In this document: positions 35,276-43,492 of the stretch, piece by piece
Position numbering within the stretch: the first letter of the stretch is position 1
How the letters are laid out: each line of letters opens with the position of its first letter
NCBI RefSeq assembly: GCF_005938125.1
Contig: NZ_VCQN01000003.1
Location: 62,001 to 126,000 of the forward strand
Origin: Bacillus sp. BHET2
GTDB lineage: Bacteria > Bacillota > Bacilli > Bacillales > Bacillaceae_B
Length of the DNA stretch: 64,000 nt
Reading direction: 5' to 3'
Program-made: the position numbers and the translations under genes
The notes under the pieces: generated by a model
What the model was told of the DNA's origin: nothing
Database searches by the model: none
What the model saw: the letters and a program-made list of their open reading frames with translations, nothing else

Positions 35276-36325
35276 ATGAAAGAACATTTAAGATTAAATG
35301 TGTCATTGCTACGTCGGCGAGTACCTCATTTAACGACTGCAGCTAAATCAGTGGGGTTAAGGCCAGCCACCGTTTCAAATTTATGCACAGGGAAGATATC
35401 GGTTGGACGTGCCGAAGTCAAAACGCTCGTTACTCTGGCAAATCTGGCAAATTGCACATTGGATGAATTAATTATTCAAGGAGGGAAATTAAGTATGATT
35501 GAAACGGGAATTAAACCGATTGATTTATTTGCACCGATTATTCAGGGTGGGACGAATGGATTCGTGGCCAGATCACAGATTGGTCAATTTGTTGTATTGG
35601 CAGAAATGACAAGTGTATTAAAAGGTAAGGGTTATCAGTCGATCTTATTAACGCCAGATAAAGCCTATCCTGGTTTGAGTGATTTGGAAGAATTCGTAGA
35701 TGCGAAGTGTCATACATTAGAGGATGCATTTGCAGAAGTGTCACTCGTTGGGAACAAAGAAAGTATTCTGTTATATGTTGACCGCTCGTTTATCGTGTCA
35801 GGGGCATTGTATGAGTTACGTGAACGATTCGAAGCGGAAGATTATGGCGATATCACCACGATCTTATTTGATCCGAGTGGAGAAGCAGTCGATGAAGATG
35901 ACCCATTCGGACCATTGGATACCTTATGCTATTTCGATATCGATCTTGCGACACGGGGGATCTACCCGGCCATTCATCCCGTGCAATCTACGTCAGTTCT
36001 TCTTGAAGATGACGCGTTGGACCCAAGCCACACGGCTACTCACAAGAAAGCGAAAAAAGTACTTAGACGATATAAGGAAATTCGCGTTCTGATGAACACC
36101 ATCGGCAAGGAGAAAATACCAGAAGCAGATCTCGAGCTATTTCAAATAGGAGAACGACTGGAAGCATATATGAGCCAGCCCTTCTTCGTAGCAGAAGAGT
36201 TTACAAAGACCAAAGGGCAAACGGTACCGATCAAGAACACCATCCAAGACATCCAACAAATACTCCAAGGCCAATATAACCACAAAGACCCCAAAGACCT
36301 CACCTACAAAGGACAGCTGAAATAA
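35276..36325 (+). CDS. XRE-type HTH fused to a degenerate F1-ATPase beta-like domain
   Basis: A 349-residue protein. Residues 5-66 form an HTH of the XRE kind (AAKSVGLRPATVSNLCTGK). From about 76 it follows F1-ATPase beta: TGIKPIDLFAPIIQGG (77-92, beta has TGIKVVDLLAPYIKGG), RGIYPAIHPVQSTS (227-240, beta GIYPAVDPLDSTS), VLRRYKEI (262-269), and SQPFFVAEEFTKTKG (300-314). The P-loop has lost its Lys and Thr (IGQF for VGKT at 102-105) and the catalytic Glu region is gone; the Walker B Asp remains at 169. The N-terminal barrel of beta is replaced by the HTH. Likely a non-hydrolytic regulator; function is unknown. AAGGGAGG precedes the ATG. Confidence 0.8.
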   Translation: MKEHLRLNVSLLRRRVPHLTTAAKSVGLRPATVSNLCTGKISVGRAEVKTLVTLANLANCTLDELIIQGGKLSMIETGIKPIDLFAPIIQGGTNGFVARSQIGQFVVLAEMTSVLKGKGYQSILLTPDKAYPGLSDLEEFVDAKCHTLEDAFAEVSLVGNKESILLYVDRSFIVSGALYELRERFEAEDYGDITTILFDPSGEAVDEDDPFGPLDTLCYFDIDLATRGIYPAIHPVQSTSVLLEDDALDPSHTATHKKAKKVLRRYKEIRVLMNTIGKEKIPEADLELFQIGERLEAYMSQPFFVAEEFTKTKGQTVPIKNTIQDIQQILQGQYNHKDPKDLTYKGQLK

Positions 36326-36339
36326 ACAACCTGACCTGA

Positions 36340-36545
36340 GGAACTCTATCCGAGGGACGGACCTCGGATAGAGATAGAATATAAGGGTAAATAGAACCAA
36401 AATGTGGAGGGACGGACCTTTCACATTCCCTGAATTAAATTCAAATGATTGAGTGATCATGCCGCCATTTCGTATTCTGTGGGATGAGAAGCATAAATAT
36501 TGTAGGGACGGACCTCGACAGAAATGGCGAGGTCCGTCCCTCATC
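36340..36545. repeat. Three successive hairpins built on GGGACGGACC
   Basis: Hairpin 1 (about 36345-36374) is CTCTATCCGAGG, loop GACGGA, then its complement. Hairpin 2 (about 36400-36424) is GTGGAGGG, loop ACGGA, CCTTTCAC. Hairpin 3 (36503-36541) is AGGGACGGACCTCG and its 14-base complement around a 10-base loop. All share the GGGACGGACC core, also at 20143. They fill the space between two plus-strand genes; no T run marks them as simple terminators. Confidence 0.8.
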
Positions 36546-36651
36546 TAGTTTGTATGGGAGATTTTTGTTTTTTTTTGGAAGATGAAAGAGGATTTGAAGG
36601 GAATTTGTCGTATGTGTAATGTAATACATTTTAATTTTGGGAGACAAATCG

Positions 36652-37962
36652 ATGCTGGTCGAGAAATTATTGTTACATGTACTGATCATATTGGCACCTG
36701 TCCTTATTCAAACTTCGCTCCTTGAGAACCATAGGCTCGGGAAATCTCCTATTTTTATAGGTGTATTGCATGGGATAGCTGCGTTCATGTGTTTGATTTT
36801 TGCATATGAAAGTTTCGGTCTGTATTGGGATTTCCGTTATATCCCGTTGGTTCTTTCTATGCTTTATGGGGGAAGGAAAGCAGGAGTCATCGTATTTTTA
36901 TTCATTTTAACTGCGCGAATCATCAATGGTGGCGATGCGATTGTTTTCGGATTCATTAGTGCGTTTCTAGCTGGGCTTATGCCATTTTTGATTTCCAGTC
37001 GGTTTTGGTCTTTTTCTCCAAGGAAACGCGTTAACTTCGCTGTGTTACTTGGATTTTGGCCTGCACTGGTCATGTTGGGCATCCTCTTGTCTTTTGCGTT
37101 CATCTCAGGTGTCCCAGTTTCTGGCAACAAAGAGATGGGGATCTATGTTCTCATATTCGGTGGAATTCAGGTAGTTGGAGTGGGGCTTGCAGCTCAACTC
37201 AATGAATGGATGATAGAAAAGAAGTTATTGAGGGAAGAAATCTTAAAGTCAGAAAAGCTTAACACCTTAGGGGAACTCGCAGCTTCCATCGCTCATGAAG
37301 TCCGAAACCCGCTAACAGTGGTCAAAGGTTTTCTTCAGTTAATGAAGAAACAGGTGAATGGCGATCATGATGAATACCTGAAGATAGTGTTAAGTGAGTT
37401 GGGCAGGGCGGAAGAAATTATTAATGATTATTTGAACTTTGCCAAACCTGAGTTTGAGAAGATAGAGAAAATCAACGTGAAAGACGTCCTATCAGATGTC
37501 ACTCTCCTTCTAAATGCTTATGCTCTGAAAGAAGGTGTCCATTTAGAGTCAAACGTGAAAGAGGATGGATTTCTGTTAACAGACAGAAATAAATTGAAGC
37601 AGGCATTCGTCAATATCATTAAGAATGCGATTGAGGCAACACCTTCACAGGGCAACGTAACGGTTAGTTTAGAGGTTACCCACACACAAGCAATCGTCAG
37701 GATAAAAGATACAGGAAAAGGAATGACGAAAGAACAGGTTGCGAGAATCGGGACATTATTTTACACAACTAAAGATCAAGGAACCGGCCTTGGAACGTCC
37801 GTGTCACTAAGAATCATTGAAGCAATGGGTGGGCATGTTCATTATTCAAGCATTGTAAATAAGGGAACGTCAGCGACCATCTCCTTACCATTGAATAGTG
37901 AGAAAGTTGTTAAATACGATTCCAAATCAGCAAACAGATTTATGAACAACCAAAACGCTTAG
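36652..37962 (+). CDS. KinB-like sensor histidine kinase
   Basis: A 436-residue membrane kinase. Six N-terminal membrane helices (about 1-190) form the sensor, then DHp helix with phospho-acceptor in ASIAHEVRNPLTVVKGFLQLM (about 211-231) and an HATPase domain with N box NIIKNAIEA, G1 DTGKGMT and G2 GTGLGTSVS. The layout and DHp sequence follow KinB, a phosphorelay kinase that starts sporulation through Spo0F. A TTG frame extension at 36637 exists, but GGGAG stands 7 bases before the ATG at 36652. No response regulator is adjacent, fitting an orphan kinase. Confidence 0.88.
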   Translation: MLVEKLLLHVLIILAPVLIQTSLLENHRLGKSPIFIGVLHGIAAFMCLIFAYESFGLYWDFRYIPLVLSMLYGGRKAGVIVFLFILTARIINGGDAIVFGFISAFLAGLMPFLISSRFWSFSPRKRVNFAVLLGFWPALVMLGILLSFAFISGVPVSGNKEMGIYVLIFGGIQVVGVGLAAQLNEWMIEKKLLREEILKSEKLNTLGELAASIAHEVRNPLTVVKGFLQLMKKQVNGDHDEYLKIVLSELGRAEEIINDYLNFAKPEFEKIEKINVKDVLSDVTLLLNAYALKEGVHLESNVKEDGFLLTDRNKLKQAFVNIIKNAIEATPSQGNVTVSLEVTHTQAIVRIKDTGKGMTKEQVARIGTLFYTTKDQGTGLGTSVSLRIIEAMGGHVHYSSIVNKGTSATISLPLNSEKVVKYDSKSANRFMNNQNA

Positions 37963-37986
37963 GTCAAAGGACTAAGCGTTTTTTTA
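37952..37986 (+). terminator. Terminator after histidine kinase
   Basis: AACGCTTAG and CTAAGCGTT pair, followed by T7; the stem begins inside the last codons of the kinase. Confidence 0.8.
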
Positions 37987-38005
37987 GTATAATCAGTTAA
38001 ATTCT

Positions 38006-38605
38006 TCAACTCCATTTATCGTACATACGTTCCATGATAGGATAGAAGATATGAATGATAAATCCTAGCGTGCAGGCAACAATGACGGTCCCGATGCCGA
38101 CGGCTCCATGGAATACCATAGCCAGTGTGATGGCGATCGCTTCATTTAGTAAACGAGAATTACGTATATTTAATCCGAAGCGCCTATGGATTGCGACCAT
38201 AAAGGTATCCATTGGGCTTGAAGGGAGCCCTGCCTGAAGGTAGATTGATATTCCAATCCCCAACAGGAAAATCCCTATCATTACGAGGGACAACTGTTGA
38301 GCGAATCCGACCGGTTCTACCACTTTAAGTCCGGACGTTATCCAATAATCAACCATCATTCCGATGACAAAAATGGAGAGAGCAGCGAGCCATTGAATCC
38401 TTTCTTTCAATAGCAGGGCGTTGATGCAGATGAGGAGACATCCATTCATGAAGATGCATGTCCCGATTGAAAGGTGAAGTAGAGTCGACTCCCCGACGGC
38501 AAGTGCATCCCATGGAGCCGCACCCAAGTCTCCTTTGATAATTAGTGAAACCCCAAATGATAGAGCTAGTAATCCTATGCAATAAAAGACGAATCTTGTC
38601 TTCAT
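38006..38605 (-). CDS. YczE/YitT-type membrane protein
   Basis: A 199-residue protein with five membrane helices. The segments LGAAPWDALAVG and LPSSPMDTFMVAIHRRFG are the repeated GxxPxD-type motifs of the YczE/YyaS family. In B. subtilis YczE is needed for surfactin/bacillaene-related enzyme activity; its biochemical function is unknown. GGAGG lies 9 bases before the ATG at 38603-38605, so a 7-residue upstream extension is left out. Confidence 0.82.
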   Translation of the reverse strand: MKTRFVFYCIGLLALSFGVSLIIKGDLGAAPWDALAVGESTLLHLSIGTCIFMNGCLLICINALLLKERIQWLAALSIFVIGMMVDYWITSGLKVVEPVGFAQQLSLVMIGIFLLGIGISIYLQAGLPSSPMDTFMVAIHRRFGLNIRNSRLLNEAIAITLAMVFHGAVGIGTVIVACTLGFIIHIFYPIMERMYDKWS

Positions 38606-38706
38606 TCCCCAAATCCTCCGTTCCAAAAAGCATGTCTAATATATATGAGCACCGGGAAAAAGTTAGAATCATTAAATCTGTGTGAAAGCATGAGGTGAAA
38701 CGACCT

Positions 38707-40971
38707 ATGGAGAATATCGTAAAAATATCTGTCAGAGAATTAGTGGAGTATGTGTTTCGGGAAGGAAGTATAGATTTACGCTTTCAAGCCCGTTCCTCCA
38801 TGACCCTTGGGACAAGACTCCATCAGAAATTACAGAAAGAATACAAGGACGGCGATGAGAAAGAGGTCTTTCTGAAGGGGGAAGAAGTGATTGAAGATAT
38901 TCTCTATCAAATCGAGGGACGTTGTGATGGCATCCACTATGACGGCGAGGAAGTGATGGTGGAAGAAATTAAGTCAACGGCAAAAAGTTTGGATCAGATC
39001 GAATCTGGCTCCCGGGTCCACTGGGCTCAAGGGGAATGCTACGCGTACCTTTTAGCGAAAGAAAAACAGCTTACAAAGGTGGGGGTACAGCTCACTTACA
39101 TAGAGGTTGAATCAGAAGAAACGAAATCATTCAACCATATGTATACCATTGAAGAGCTTGAAGGCATCGTAAACGAGATTCTCATTGCCTATACTCCATT
39201 CGCGTTTGTTTTATTAAGCAATCAGGAAGATAAAAGGAAAAGCATTGGTGAGCTGGGCTTTCCTTATCCTTCTTATCGGAAAGGGCAGAAAAAACTAGCC
39301 GGTGCCGTCTATAAAACAGTCTCTGAATCCAAATCTCTGTACGCAAATGCGCCAACGGGAACAGGTAAAACCATTTCCACCTTATTTCCGACCATTAAGG
39401 CCGCGAAAGAAGGGAATTCAAGATGGTATTATGTGACCGCCAAAACAATCACCCGTACGGTAGCAGAGGAGGCCATGCTCCTGTTAGAACGAAAAGGGCT
39501 GTCACAAAGGACCGTTACCCTTACGGCGAAAGACAAAATCTGCTTTAAAGAAGAAACGATTTGTCAGAAAGAGTATTGTGAGTACGCCAATGGCTATTAT
39601 GATCGAATTAACGAAGCGCTGATCGATATACTGTCGAACGAAACAGTCATCACACGTCCAATCGTTGAGACCTATGCCAATAAGCATAAGGTATGCCCCT
39701 TTGAATATTCAATCGATCTTTCCTACTTAGTGGACGGTGTCATCTGCGATTACAACTATATTTTCGATCCGAAGGTTTCCTTAAAAAGAATGAGCGAAGA
39801 AAGTAAGAAAAGGACGACTCTTCTGATAGATGAAGCCCATAATCTTGTTGGGCGGGGAAGGGAAATGTATTCCGCTACCCTAAAAAAATCCGCTTTCCTG
39901 GAAATCAAAAGAATGTATCCTGACCATAAGGCATTGAAGCAACGGATAACTGCTGTCAACAAGCAGTTCCTCCGATTGAAAAATGAACAAGGAGAAGATG
40001 TCCGGAATGATCTAGATACAGAGCTACTGGACGAGTTGGAGAGTTTCATTGAAATAGCTGAAAAAAGTTTGGGGGAAGGAGACATGTCTGAGGAGTTCCT
40101 GCAATTGTATTTCGATGCTCTCGGTTTTGTGAGGATAGCCCATCTGTTTTCCAGTGAACATCGCTTTGTGATCAACCTGAGCTCCAATGAATTAGAGGTG
40201 AAGCTTTATTGCATGGACCCCTCAAATCTGATTAAACATATCACGAATTCCTACCATTCTTCCGTATTTTTCTCTGCTACACTCCATCCTTTTTCCTATT
40301 ATTTTCAACAGTTGGGTGGAGGAGAAGAAGATTATCGGTTCTTGATTCCTTCACCATTCGAGAAAGAACAGTGGCAGATAGGGATTCATCCAATTTCCAC
40401 AAGGTTTAAAGACAGACAACGGACCCTTTCCTCGATTACACGTTCTATAGAAGAAACATTCAATCAGTATAAAGGAAATTACTTGGTCTTCTTTTCATCC
40501 TATGCCTATATGCAGGAAGCTTTTGAGGAAATGAATGAGAAGTCATTGGACGCAGTATTAATGATTCAAGAGTCCAACATGAAAGAGGATGCGAGAGAAG
40601 CTTTTCTTCAGGAATTCAGAAGCGGTAGAGAGTGCCCGGTCATTGGATTTGCTGTATTAGGCGGAATCTTTTCGGAGGGGATTGATCTTAAAGGTGATCG
40701 GCTGGAGGGTGTGATCGTTATAGGAGTTGGACTTCCCCAGCCGAGTAAGGAGCAGGAAATCATCAAGGACTATTTTAACGAGATGGGGAAAAATGGGTAT
40801 GATTATGCCTATGTATACCCCGGGCTAAATAAAGTATTTCAATCAGGGGGGAGGCTCATTCGGTCTGAAGAGGATCGCGGAGTGCTGAAGCTGGTCGATG
40901 ACCGTTACCTGACTCCTAAATATCAGTCCCTATTGCTTGATGAATGGAAGGACTTCCGGATATTCACATAA
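38707..40971 (+). CDS. DinG/Rad3-type DNA helicase with N-terminal nuclease-like domain
   Basis: A 754-residue superfamily-2 helicase. N-terminal residues about 30-150 look like a PD-(D/E)xK nuclease (GRCDGIHYDGEEVMVEEIKST, then WAQGECYAY). Helicase motifs follow: Walker A ANAPTGTGKTIS, then cysteines in KICFKEETICQKEYCEY and HKVCPFEY that can hold an iron-sulphur cluster, DEAH box LLIDEAHNLV, and C-terminal motif VI in QSGGRLIRSEEDRG. It probably acts in DNA repair. GTG at 38695 is in frame but overlaps the ribosome site GAGGTGA used by the ATG at 38707. Confidence 0.85.
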   Translation: MENIVKISVRELVEYVFREGSIDLRFQARSSMTLGTRLHQKLQKEYKDGDEKEVFLKGEEVIEDILYQIEGRCDGIHYDGEEVMVEEIKSTAKSLDQIESGSRVHWAQGECYAYLLAKEKQLTKVGVQLTYIEVESEETKSFNHMYTIEELEGIVNEILIAYTPFAFVLLSNQEDKRKSIGELGFPYPSYRKGQKKLAGAVYKTVSESKSLYANAPTGTGKTISTLFPTIKAAKEGNSRWYYVTAKTITRTVAEEAMLLLERKGLSQRTVTLTAKDKICFKEETICQKEYCEYANGYYDRINEALIDILSNETVITRPIVETYANKHKVCPFEYSIDLSYLVDGVICDYNYIFDPKVSLKRMSEESKKRTTLLIDEAHNLVGRGREMYSATLKKSAFLEIKRMYPDHKALKQRITAVNKQFLRLKNEQGEDVRNDLDTELLDELESFIEIAEKSLGEGDMSEEFLQLYFDALGFVRIAHLFSSEHRFVINLSSNELEVKLYCMDPSNLIKHITNSYHSSVFFSATLHPFSYYFQQLGGGEEDYRFLIPSPFEKEQWQIGIHPISTRFKDRQRTLSSITRSIEETFNQYKGNYLVFFSSYAYMQEAFEEMNEKSLDAVLMIQESNMKEDAREAFLQEFRSGRECPVIGFAVLGGIFSEGIDLKGDRLEGVIVIGVGLPQPSKEQEIIKDYFNEMGKNGYDYAYVYPGLNKVFQSGGRLIRSEEDRGVLKLVDDRYLTPKYQSLLLDEWKDFRIFT

Positions 40972-40973
40972 AA

Positions 40974-40999
40974 AAAGACCGCTATAATAGCGGTCTTTC
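40974..40999. terminator. Terminator between helicase and ferritin-like genes
   Basis: AAAGACCGC and GCGGTCTTT pair around TATAATA; A and T runs on either side allow use by both convergent genes. Confidence 0.7.
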
Positions 41000-41004
41000 C
41001 CGTA

Positions 41005-41442
41005 TTAGTTAAAAGAAGGATCCTTTAACAAGCGGTCAAACTCTTCAAGGTGATGGGTTTCATCTGCTAGCATATCATCAAGTTTGATTCCAAGCTCAAC
41101 AAGACCCAATTCTTCAGCTTGTTGTTTACGTTTTTTATAGCGTTCAATTGTATCAGCTTCTGCTTTACGGCCTTCTTCCAACATTTCTTTCACATCGTCT
41201 GTTTGTTTAACAGGGGCAGGAGTCGTTGTAGGATGTCCGCCTAATGTTTTGATTTTTTCAGCTAAGTAAAGAGCATGTCCTTGTTCATCAGGAATTTCCT
41301 GTTCAAAGAAAGGTTTTAATACTTGACGATATAAACCGCTGACTACAGCAGCGTAATTTGTGTAAAGAATAACTGCAGCATATTCATTTGCTAAATCTTC
41401 ATTTAATCCTTCAATTAACTCATTTAATTTTGCTTCATCCAT
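41005..41442 (-). CDS. Ferritin-like domain protein (bacterioferritin-type)
   Basis: A 145-residue four-helix protein. Di-iron type ligands are visible: NEYAAVILY (Glu, helix 1), EIPDEQGHALY (ExxH, helix 2), AEADTIERY (Glu, helix 3) and ADETHHLEEF (ExxH, helix 4). It probably binds iron or handles peroxides. An imperfect inverted repeat TAAATTATT / AATGATTTA lies upstream at about 41460-41485 and could be a Fur/PerR-type site, though it does not match either box well. Confidence 0.85.
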   Translation of the reverse strand: MDEAKLNELIEGLNEDLANEYAAVILYTNYAAVVSGLYRQVLKPFFEQEIPDEQGHALYLAEKIKTLGGHPTTTPAPVKQTDDVKEMLEEGRKAEADTIERYKKRKQQAEELGLVELGIKLDDMLADETHHLEEFDRLLKDPSFN

Positions 41443-41591
41443 TTGTAAATACCACCCTTTAAATTATTGTTATATTAATGATTTACCCGGCATCTTGAAT
41501 ATTAAACATTGTGAGTAGAATCGGATGCTCTTCAAATATTTTGCCTCTAATAGGGGATTCTAATTCTATAAAAGTCCGAGGAGGGATGAGA

Positions 41592-41747
41592 ATGTCTAAA
41601 CAAGGAAAGAAAAGTATGGACCAAACATCTGAACAATTGGCGAAGCAAAAAGCTAAAAACGATGTGGAGTTTGCATCTGATATTCAGATAGAGAATGAGA
41701 AGGGGCAAAGTCAGAAAAAAAGTGGAAAACAAATAAATAAAAAATAA
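41592..41747 (+). CDS. Small Lys/Gln-rich protein, possibly gamma-type SASP
   Basis: A 51-residue, very hydrophilic protein. It contains VEFASDIQIENEK, close to the germination-protease site of gamma-type SASPs (EFASET), flanked by Lys/Gln-rich stretches. GGAGGG stands 6 bases before the ATG at 41592. Gamma SASPs are amino acid reserves of spores. The match is short and a single repeat, so this is tentative. Confidence 0.5.
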   Translation: MSKQGKKSMDQTSEQLAKQKAKNDVEFASDIQIENEKGQSQKKSGKQINKK

Positions 41748-41809
41748 ATGACGAATATCTTTTTCAATGAAAGAAAAACCTATATGTAGAAACCAGGAGG
41801 TGTAAAGGC

Positions 41810-42049
41810 ATGAGAATTGGTGTTGAACAATCCTTACAAAACGTCGTGCAAGCCTTACGTGAAAAAGGGCATGATGTAGTGGAGCTTAAGCAAGAGTCAG
41901 ATGCAAACGGCTGTGACTGCTGTATCGTGACGGGCATGGATACGAATGTTATGGGTATTCAAAACGTGGCAACACAAGGTCCTGTTATCGAAGCAAGTGG
42001 ACTTAGTGCTGACCAAATCTGTCATGAAGTTGAAAACAGATTTCACTAG
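41810..42049 (+). CDS. ykuS: UPF0180 family protein YkuS
   Basis: A 79-residue protein with NGCDCCIVTGMDTNVMGIQNVAT, the hallmark of the YkuS/UPF0180 family, and the end GLSADQICHEVENR. No biochemical function is known. CAGGAGGTG precedes the ATG. It is followed by a long hairpin terminator. Confidence 0.92.
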   Translation: MRIGVEQSLQNVVQALREKGHDVVELKQESDANGCDCCIVTGMDTNVMGIQNVATQGPVIEASGLSADQICHEVENRFH

Positions 42050-42120
42050 GACATCGGGGGGCTTAGCCACCGGAGCTTCGACATATTGAAAAACGGATAA
42101 GGTTCGAGCCAACACGGATA

Positions 42121-42167
42121 CACATGAAAAAAGGACAGTGGCAACCGCTGTCCTTTTTTCATGTGAA
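42121..42167. terminator. Terminator shared by ykuS and ispA
   Basis: CACATGAAAAAAGGACAG and its near-complement CTGTCCTTTTTTCATGTG form an 18-bp stem; it can end ykuS on plus and ispA on minus. Confidence 0.85.
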
Positions 42168-42172
42168 GAGGT

Positions 42173-43135
42173 TTACCCGATATGGGCAAGAGGCTGATTT
42201 CTCAAATGCTCCCGTAAAAGGTCTGGTGCGGTCAAGAATAACAGTCCATTTCCTTCTAACGTTTTCGGAAATCCGATTGGTACCGTCCGTTTAATCAGTT
42301 GTGCATACACTTCACATTCAAATAACAATCGGTCAAACGAAACCTGTTCGAATTCTTTGATGAGGGCTAGAGCGCCGGATACATGAGGAGCAGACATGGA
42401 GGTTCCGCTGAGTTTAGCATACTTTTCACCTGGTATGGTCGATAAGATTTGTTCTCCGGGTGCTACTAAATCAACTTCATTGTTGGAATTCGTAAAGTAG
42501 GACGACTTTCTCTGAAGGTCGATGGCCCCGACAGAAATGACTTCGTTGTAGGAAGCAGGATAAGAGAATTCATCGGTGCTGCTATTTGCATCACCTTCGT
42601 TACCAGCGGCGCAGACGACTAAAATATCGGAATCCACAGCCTTTTGGATGGCTTTGTGCAGTGGTTCGTAGTCTGAAGGGCCACCTAAAGACATGGAGAT
42701 GATGTCCACCTTTTGTTCAATCGCATATAAAAGTCCGTTTACGATCCAATCATACTCACCACTACCACGACTACCAGCAAGAACTTTAATCACGACCAAA
42801 TCAGCTAGTGGTGCAACTCCAATCACGCCACTCCCATTTTCACTTGCACCAATCGTGCCTGCAACATGAGTTCCGTGGCCGCTGTAATCTGTCACGTTAT
42901 CTTCCGCGCCGTCATCATCATCGGTGAAATTGCGGAATTCTTTCACCCTTCCGGATAGATCAGGATGGTTCATATCGCATCCTGTATCCAGGATGGCGAT
43001 GGTCATACCCTTCCCCTTATATCCATTCTTCCACATGCTAGGTGCTTGGATTAAATCAATCCCTTTAGGAATTTCATTTGTATCAACCATCATTTCGTCC
43101 ATGAAATATGGAATTAACCTCATTTCACCTTGCAT
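42173..43135 (-). CDS. ispA: Intracellular serine protease IspA
   Basis: A 320-residue subtilisin-type protease without a signal peptide (B. subtilis IspA has 319). The short inhibitory propeptide carries the LIPY motif (7-10). Catalytic residues are D50 (LDTGCD), H87 (GHGTH) and S246 (GTSMSAPH), with oxyanion N179 (AAGNEG). It degrades cell proteins at the onset of stationary phase and sporulation. The frame runs 37 codons further up, but GGAGGGA stands just before the ATG at 43133-43135, which also gives the family start MQGEMRLIPY. Confidence 0.95.
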   Translation of the reverse strand: MQGEMRLIPYFMDEMMVDTNEIPKGIDLIQAPSMWKNGYKGKGMTIAILDTGCDMNHPDLSGRVKEFRNFTDDDDGAEDNVTDYSGHGTHVAGTIGASENGSGVIGVAPLADLVVIKVLAGSRGSGEYDWIVNGLLYAIEQKVDIISMSLGGPSDYEPLHKAIQKAVDSDILVVCAAGNEGDANSSTDEFSYPASYNEVISVGAIDLQRKSSYFTNSNNEVDLVAPGEQILSTIPGEKYAKLSGTSMSAPHVSGALALIKEFEQVSFDRLLFECEVYAQLIKRTVPIGFPKTLEGNGLLFLTAPDLLREHLRNQPLAHIG

Positions 43136-43492
43136 ATCAATCCCTCCTAAAATTTGTACTGTGCAATAAAAATCAGAAGTTTCTGAAAATATAACATTTT
43201 TTGGACAAAATGAAAAGGGATAATAGTAATAGGAATATAAAACCAATCATAGTATCTAGGTTTTCTGCATAGGGGAAGGAGTTTTAAAAATAAAGGCATA
43301 ATAGCCAAAGGGAAAGGACGAGGGATTCATCGAGGTTACGAAAAATTTAAACAAACGTTTGACTAGTCCTGTGAACCCCTGATGTTGAAAGGTTGCTTGA
43401 TGTTAGACAAACGTTTGGTTAAAAAGGAAGAATCGGTTTTTTCATCATGTCATCTCTGCTTCCCACATAAAATAAAGTGATGGAGGGGGTCA
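43136..43492. other. Divergent intergenic region between ispA and SOD-like gene
   Basis: This 357-base stretch holds the ispA upstream region (a TATATT near 43190 on the minus strand without a good -35) and, on the right half, the second pair of CAAACGTTTG palindromes described separately. I see no additional gene. Confidence 0.5.
43346..43422. promoter_or_regulatory. Pair of operator-like palindromes (copy 2)
   Basis: CAAACGTTTG occurs at 43352-43361 and 43408-43417, 56 bp apart, each flanked by TTAAA- or TTAGA- and -ACTA or -GTTAA. They lie 75-145 bp upstream of the SOD-like start. The downstream AAGGAAGAATCGGTTT resembles AAGGTAATCGGTTT next to the 17-kb pair, so the two loci share a common element. 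Confidence 0.5.

Noticed and set aside
36137..36689. Minus-strand frames of 82-135 codons in the GGGACGGACC region
   Set aside because: They run through hairpin repeats and the antisense of the HTH-F1beta gene; no ribosome site and low-complexity composition.
43352..43417. CAAACGTTTG as catabolite (cre) sites
   Set aside because: cre sites read TGNAANCGNTNNCA; these palindromes do not match beyond the central CG.
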